A stretch of 18,471 bases of DNA from CALMFQ01 sp964495595 (GTDB lineage Bacteria > Pseudomonadota > Gammaproteobacteria > Burkholderiales > SCOH01), in the NCBI GenBank assembly GCA_964495595.1, contig CAZBWH010000063.1, positions 1 to 18,471 of the forward strand, read 5' to 3'. The position numbers were made by a program, and so were the translations under genes. Positions 14,105-18,471 of the stretch are shown piece after piece. The notes below the pieces were generated by a model. The model worked only from the letters and a program-made list of their open reading frames with translations, had not been told where the DNA came from and did no database searches. Position 1 is the first letter of the stretch. Each line of letters opens with the position of its first letter.

Positions 14105-15053
14105 CGCGGCTCCCGCCCAGGCTGTCGACAAATCGTTGAAGCTCCTGCGGCAAGTCTGACTGCAACAACAAAGGCAACCCGGTCACCGGATGCGGCAACT
14201 CAAGTCGCCATGCATGCAGAAACATGCGCTTCAGCCCCTGCTTCTGCAAAAGCTTGTTGAGCGCAAAATCACCATATTTGTCGTCTCCGGCGATCGGAAA
14301 GCCCAAATGCTGCAAATGCACCCTGATCTGGTGAGTACGCCCGGTTTTCAATTCAGCCTCCAGCAAGCTGAACTCCGGCCAGGACTGCACCAGATTGAAT
14401 ACCGTATGACTCGCCTGCCCGTCAGGGCTGACAAATACCCGTCGCTCGCCATCGGCGGTCGTGACCTTTTGCAATGGAGCCTTTACCGCCTGCCGGCGGT
14501 TTTTCCAGCAGCCGGAAACCAGCGTCAGATAACGCTTGTCCGTCAGGCCGCTACGGATCGCCTCATGCATGGCCAGCAATGCTGCCCGCCTTTTAGCAAG
14601 CAGCAGAATGCCGGAAGTCTCGCGATCCAGGCGATGCACCAACTCAAGAAACTTGAACTCAGGATGCTGCAACCGCAATTGCTCGATCACCCCCCGACTG
14701 ATGCCGCTTCCGCCATGAACCGCCATACCAGCCGGCTTGTCAATGACCAGCAATGCATCGTCCTCATGCAACACCCGGAATGCGACCCTCTGCCCATGAG
14801 CTGTCCGCCCCCCCTCCTCTGCAGGTTTTGCCAACCGGATCGGCGGCACCCGGATCAGATCGCCAGCCATGATCCGGTAAGTCTGGTCGACCCTCCCCTT
14901 ATTGACCCTGATTTCACCACTTCGCAAAATCCGGTAAATATGGCTCTTGGGAACCCCTTTCAGTTGCCGGACCAGGAAGTTATCGATCCGCTGACCGGCA
15001 GCCTCTTCGTCAACCGTCAGCCAGCCGACGGAATCTTTGCGCACTTGGTTCAT
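14088..15053 (-). CDS. rluC: 23S rRNA pseudouridine synthase RluC (RluA family)
   Basis: Converts uridines of 23S rRNA to pseudouridine; in E. coli RluC does so at 955, 2504 and 2580. The 321-residue protein (E. coli 319) has an N-terminal S4 RNA-binding domain (about 20-70, RIDNFLVRQLKGVPKSHIYRILR split at the family positions) and the catalytic domain with LLVIDKPAGMAVHGGSG and ELVHRLDRETSG, where D143 is the catalytic aspartate; RTHQIRVHLQHLGFPIAGDDKYGD completes the signature. ATG 15053 gives the usual N-terminus; the frame is open 73 codons further upstream but that part is unlike the family. It is divergent from rne, the same arrangement as in E. coli, and starts the operon with the HAD, Rieske and sppA genes. 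Confidence 0.93.
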   Translation of the reverse strand: MNQVRKDSVGWLTVDEEAAGQRIDNFLVRQLKGVPKSHIYRILRSGEIRVNKGRVDQTYRIMAGDLIRVPPIRLAKPAEEGGRTAHGQRVAFRVLHEDDALLVIDKPAGMAVHGGSGISRGVIEQLRLQHPEFKFLELVHRLDRETSGILLLAKRRAALLAMHEAIRSGLTDKRYLTLVSGCWKNRRQAVKAPLQKVTTADGERRVFVSPDGQASHTVFNLVQSWPEFSLLEAELKTGRTHQIRVHLQHLGFPIAGDDKYGDFALNKLLQKQGLKRMFLHAWRLELPHPVTGLPLLLQSDLPQELQRFVDSLGGSRDAETL

Positions 15054-15713
15054 ATTGCTTATACTGGTGAAGCTGCCCAATTTAGAGGCGCAGCTTGGTT
15101 TTGATCGACGCACAACGGAAAGCGGTACAACACTTGGCCGCGTGTATGTTGGAGACGGACGATCCGTTCTGAAACTTCTTTCCAGCTCTTTCTGCCAGAA
15201 TCTCCAGCCAGTGCCTAGCGTATTACCCATCGCATCCGGCACTTTGCCGCGACATCGTTGTGGGGCGGTCATTTAGCGGGAACAGCAAGGCAGGAACGGA
15301 CAGCACTCAAACCGGTTAAGTCACTCACCGATAAAGCAGTGATGGTAAATGATTTGCGCGCTGAAAGCACGGATGGAATACCAGCCTGACCCGATAACGC
15401 TCAGGCTGATGAAAAAAACATTGACGACTTGGACAAGACCTGCGGCAGAAATCACTGGCCAGAAAGCCCAAACTGACGGAACTCCCGATTACATCAGCCT
15501 ACCGACATAAAACCTGACTGCTCTTTAGTTTTTGCCTTTCATTTCAAGGCAATCTGACACGACCGGACATTTCCGGATCGCGTCGTAATGTTTTGCGGGT
15601 TTATGCAGGGTTTGTCACGCAGACCTGATTCGCCGGCCATCCAGTCATCGCGGCATGCTCGCATGCTTCCCCCATTCGCTTCAACGCGCTCAGGTTAAGC
15701 AAAGAAAACAACC
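15054..15713. promoter_or_regulatory. Divergent rluC-rne control region with structured rne leader
   Basis: This 660 bp gap has no gene. Inverted repeats lie on the rne side: CAGCCTGA / TCAGGCTG with an 11-base loop (15382-15408), TTGCCTT / AAGGCAA with a 7-base loop (15532-15552), ACGAC-CGGA-CATT-TCCG with outer GTCGT (about 15558-15585), and GCATG-CTCG-CATGC (15653-15666). In E. coli rne has a long leader whose hairpins mediate feedback by RNase E; the layout here suggests the same but sequence similarity to that leader is not evident. I could not pick out a convincing sigma-70 promoter for either gene. Confidence 0.5.
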
Positions 15714-18471
15714 ATGAAGCGCATGCTATTCAATGCAACCCAGGCCGAAGAGCTAAGGGTTGCCATCGTCGATGGGCAGAAGCTCATCGATTTCGACATC
15801 GAAACCGTTGGCAAGGAACAACGCAAAAGCAACATCTACAAAGGCATCATTACCCGCATCGAGCCAAGCCTGGAAGCGGCTTTCGTTGACTACGGAACCG
15901 ATCGGCATGGCTTTTTGCCTTTCAAGGAAGTGTCCCGCGCCTATTTCCAGGGAGACCACGATGGTGGCCGCGCACGAATTCAGGACGTATTGCGCGAGGG
16001 CATGGAACTGATCGTCCAGATCGAAAAGGATGAACGTGGCAACAAGGGAGCTGCACTAACCACCTTTATCAGCTTGGCTGGCCGCTATCTGGTATTGATG
16101 CCCAACAACCCACGAGGCGGTGGAGTATCCCGCCGGATCGAAGGCGAAGACCGCAACGAGTTGCGCGAAATCATGGGCCAACTCGAAGTTCCGCAGGGCA
16201 TGTCGATTATTGCCCGAACGGCTGGCATTGGCCGCACACTGGAAGAACTGCAATGGGACTTGAACTACCTGCTGCAGTTATGGCGAGCGATCGAAAGCGC
16301 CGCCGGCAGCCAGGGCGGGCCGTTCCTGATTTTCCAGGAGGGCAGCCTGGTAATCCGCGCCATTCGTGACTATTTCCAGCCCGATATCGGCGAAATCCTG
16401 ATCGACACGGAATTCATCTACGATCAGGCGCGGCAATTCATGAGCCATGTCATGCCGGCCAATGTTGGCCGTGTCAAACTCTATACGGATGACGTTCCGC
16501 TGTTCTCCCGTTTCCAGATCGAACATCAGATCGAAACGGCCTATTCACGGGAAGTACCGCTCCCATCGGGTGGTGCGATTGTCATCGACCACACCGAAGC
16601 GCTGGTTTCGATCGACGTCAACTCGGCCCGGGCAACCAAGGGCTCCGACATCGAGGAAACCGCGACACGCACCAACCTGGAAGCTGCGGATGAAATTGCC
16701 CGTCAGTTGCGTCTGCGCGATCTGGGCGGGCTGATTGTCATCGACTTCATCGACATGGAAAACAACAAGAACCAGCGTGAAGTCGAGAACCGGCTGAAAG
16801 ACGCACTGCATCATGACCGGGCACGGGTGCAAATCGGCAAGATATCCCGCTTTGGCCTGCTGGAACTGTCACGGCAACGATTACAGCCGAGCCTGGGCGA
16901 AACCAGTCACAGCCCCTGCCCGCGCTGTCATGGAACCGGTTTCGTGCGCGGCATTGAATCATCCGCCCTTCATATCCTGCGCATCATTCAGGAAGAAGCC
17001 ATGAAGGACAATACCGGTGCCATCAACGCACAGGTACCGGTTGATGTCGCCACTTTCCTTTTGAACGAAAAGCGCTCGGAAATCTACGCGATTGAAGCCA
17101 GACTGAAGGTCAGCATCGTACTGATCCCCAATATTCATCTCGAAACACCGCACTACAAGATCGTGCGCCTGCGCCATGACGACCTGAACCAGTCAGACGA
17201 AGTGCAGCCTTCCTACAAGATGATGGAACTGCCCGCAGAGGAAAGCGACGATTACCGTCACAACCAGGAAAAACCTCGCCAACCACGCCAGGAAGCGGCA
17301 GTCAAAGGCATCACACCCGCACAGCCAGCACCTGTTGCCATCGCACCGGAAATCAAGCCGATTGAAAAGCCTACAATCATCCAGAAAATCATGGGCTGGT
17401 TCAAAGGCATCCGCTCAGAGCCGGAGCCGGAACCCATTGCACAGGTAGAGCCAGCCGAGCCGCCGCGTTCCCCGCGCCCAGCGCAGTCGCGCCCGCAGCA
17501 AGAACGCCGGCCAAGCGAGCGGCGCGAACGAAGTGATCGGACACAACAAGACCGCCGTTCGCAGGGCAAGCCCCGCATCGAAGAAGATCAATCCGGCTAC
17601 CGGTCATCTCGCCAGCAAACTGACCGGAGTGAGCGTCGCGACTCGACTACCAACAACGAGGCACGCCCCCCCAGACCTCCTCGCTCGCCAGTACCCAGAC
17701 TGCAGGAAGAAGACAAGCAGATCGACGACAAGCCAGCCGTGTTGACCGATAGTCGCCAAGCCAATCTGGTCGATGACAACGGCGACAATGGAGAAGGTCG
17801 TAACCGTCGTCGCCGAACCGGGCGGCGCGAACGCCGGCCGGATGTCCGTGGCGACAACGAAATTGCCACCGCTGATCAAACGCCGGGCCCGGACGCCTTG
17901 CCCGCTGCCATTGAAGGAACACCTCAACCTGCGCGTGAGCCTCGCCAGCGCCGGGAACGTGAACCAAGGCGGCCTCGTGAACAAGCAGGCGAACCAGCAG
18001 CGCAACCGGCCTCGCCGGATAATACGCCGCAGGCAACCCCGGCAGCGCCCCCCGTGGAAATCGCCCCGGCTACCGTTACCGAAACGCACGCCCAGGCACC
18101 AGTGCACGTCACAACAGCCCCCCCCCCTATCCCCGACACCGAAAGTGTCAGCTCGGTAGTGGAACGGGCAGCAGCCAAAGCGCAAGAACCAGCCAGCCCT
18201 GCAACAATACCAACTGCACCCCGGCTGGATATCGCCCCGCCCGAAGCCGTAGGTCTTCAGCAGGTTGCGACTCGCAGTAGCCAGGCGACCGAGCAACCGG
18301 AGGCCAACCAGCCGGCTGATCGGGAGCCCCCGCAAGTACGTAGACGCAATGCCTTGCGCCGGGAACCCGTTCAGGAGACAGTCGAACTGCTGCAGGTAGA
18401 AACGGCAGCTGAGGCCTCCCCCCCCCCCAATGAGGCACCTGGCAAGGCAGACGCCGAAGCAGCACGCCGCG
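15714..18471 (+). CDS. rne: Ribonuclease E, N-terminal 919 residues (3' end outside window)
   Basis: Essential endoribonuclease that starts mRNA decay, matures rRNA and tRNA and scaffolds the degradosome at the inner membrane. The catalytic half is complete: MKRMLFNATQ start, S1 domain (about 37-125), 5'-sensor, and the DNase I-like domain with metal ligands D301 (LVSIDVNSARATKG) and D344 (VIDFIDMENNK), then the zinc link C402-PR-C405, matching D303, D346 and CPRC at 404-407 in E. coli. From about residue 520 the protein is a proline-, arginine- and glutamate-rich disordered scaffold. It has a short amphipathic helix at 555-566 (IIQKIMGWFKGI), probably the membrane anchor, and arginine-rich RNA-binding stretches. 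Its size and scaffold mark it as Rne, not RNase G. ATG 15714 lies after a weak ribosome binding site. The frame is open to the edge. Confidence 0.97.
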   Translation, partial: MKRMLFNATQAEELRVAIVDGQKLIDFDIETVGKEQRKSNIYKGIITRIEPSLEAAFVDYGTDRHGFLPFKEVSRAYFQGDHDGGRARIQDVLREGMELIVQIEKDERGNKGAALTTFISLAGRYLVLMPNNPRGGGVSRRIEGEDRNELREIMGQLEVPQGMSIIARTAGIGRTLEELQWDLNYLLQLWRAIESAAGSQGGPFLIFQEGSLVIRAIRDYFQPDIGEILIDTEFIYDQARQFMSHVMPANVGRVKLYTDDVPLFSRFQIEHQIETAYSREVPLPSGGAIVIDHTEALVSIDVNSARATKGSDIEETATRTNLEAADEIARQLRLRDLGGLIVIDFIDMENNKNQREVENRLKDALHHDRARVQIGKISRFGLLELSRQRLQPSLGETSHSPCPRCHGTGFVRGIESSALHILRIIQEEAMKDNTGAINAQVPVDVATFLLNEKRSEIYAIEARLKVSIVLIPNIHLETPHYKIVRLRHDDLNQSDEVQPSYKMMELPAEESDDYRHNQEKPRQPRQEAAVKGITPAQPAPVAIAPEIKPIEKPTIIQKIMGWFKGIRSEPEPEPIAQVEPAEPPRSPRPAQSRPQQERRPSERRERSDRTQQDRRSQGKPRIEEDQSGYRSSRQQTDRSERRDSTTNNEARPPRPPRSPVPRLQEEDKQIDDKPAVLTDSRQANLVDDNGDNGEGRNRRRRTGRRERRPDVRGDNEIATADQTPGPDALPAAIEGTPQPAREPRQRREREPRRPREQAGEPAAQPASPDNTPQATPAAPPVEIAPATVTETHAQAPVHVTTAPPPIPDTESVSSVVERAAAKAQEPASPATIPTAPRLDIAPPEAVGLQQVATRSSQATEQPEANQPADREPPQVRRRNALRREPVQETVELLQVETAAEASPPPNEAPGKADAEAARR
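18118..18127 (+). repeat. C10 mononucleotide tract in rne
   Basis: Ten C in a row encode part of APPP near residue 802 in the scaffold region. Loss of one C would bring TAG 18157-18159 into frame after about 10 more codons; gain of one C would lead to TAG 18278-18280. Confidence 0.9.
18418..18428 (+). repeat. C11 mononucleotide tract in rne
   Basis: Eleven C in a row encode SPPP near residue 902. Gain of one C puts TGA 18431-18433 in frame at once; loss of one C gives a frame still open at the window edge. Confidence 0.9.

Noticed and set aside
15054..15272. N-terminal extension of rluC by 73 residues
   Set aside because: The extension is unlike RluC family proteins, and MNQVRKDSVGWLTVDEEAAG at 15053 matches the usual start.
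17258..18465. Several minus-strand frames up to 243 codons at the end of the window
   Set aside because: They are antisense to the arginine- and proline-rich part of rne; high-GC codon bias opens the opposite frames.
1..18471. CRISPR array, tRNA, rRNA, riboswitch or prophage
   Set aside because: No regularly spaced repeats, no tRNA cloverleaf or conserved rRNA segments, and no phage structural or integrase genes were seen on either strand.

Overview
The window is ordinary chromosome of a Gram-negative proteobacterium, most likely a betaproteobacterium and possibly of the Neisseriales / Chromobacteriaceae type. That is inferred from the gene families and from conserved pairings: a rluC-HAD-Rieske-sppA operon divergent from rne, a pmbA-alkA pair divergent from yjgA, and a single LolC/E-like permease with LolD. 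GC is moderately high. I see no rRNA, tRNA, prophage, intact transposon or CRISPR array.

Layout. 1-2650 (minus): the 5' part of gltX, then lolC-lolD for lipoprotein release, with a good sigma-70-like promoter before lolC. 2651-2993: a non-coding stretch rich in inverted repeats. 2994-5021 (minus): alkA-type DNA glycosylase behind pmbA/tldE. 5093-6221 (plus): yjgA (darP) and mog, overlapping by 8 bp. 6223-7185 (minus): an exported alpha/beta hydrolase. 7397-7999 (plus): an orphan NarL/FixJ-type response regulator, convergent with a LysR-type regulator (8021-8899, minus). 8906-9478: no confident gene, but one copy of a palindromic repeat. 9479-10661: a divergent pair of a Yip1-like membrane protein and a MarR-type regulator, with a palindrome inside the promoter of the membrane protein gene. 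10662-11270: intergenic, holding a strong candidate small-RNA gene with its own promoter and terminator. 11270-12082 (minus): a MotB/MotD-type stator gene whose end lies in the second copy of the repeat. 12172-15053 (minus): operon rluC, HAD phosphatase, Rieske protein, sppA. 15054-15713: divergent regulatory region with a structured rne leader. 15714-18471 (plus): rne, cut by the window edge, with two long poly-C tracts in its scaffold domain.

Most genes are housekeeping: translation, lipoprotein transport, DNA repair, molybdenum cofactor, rRNA modification and RNA turnover. The parts worth a second look are mostly non-coding: the candidate small RNA at about 11070-11223, with pyrimidine-rich hairpin loops that could act as anti-Shine-Dalgarno sequences; the C10 and C11 tracts in rne, where slippage would remove part of the degradosome scaffold but leave the catalytic half; the MarR/Yip1 control region; and the inverted pair of palindromic repeats, one of which supplies the stop codon of the stator gene. 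I found no convincing new multi-gene system.
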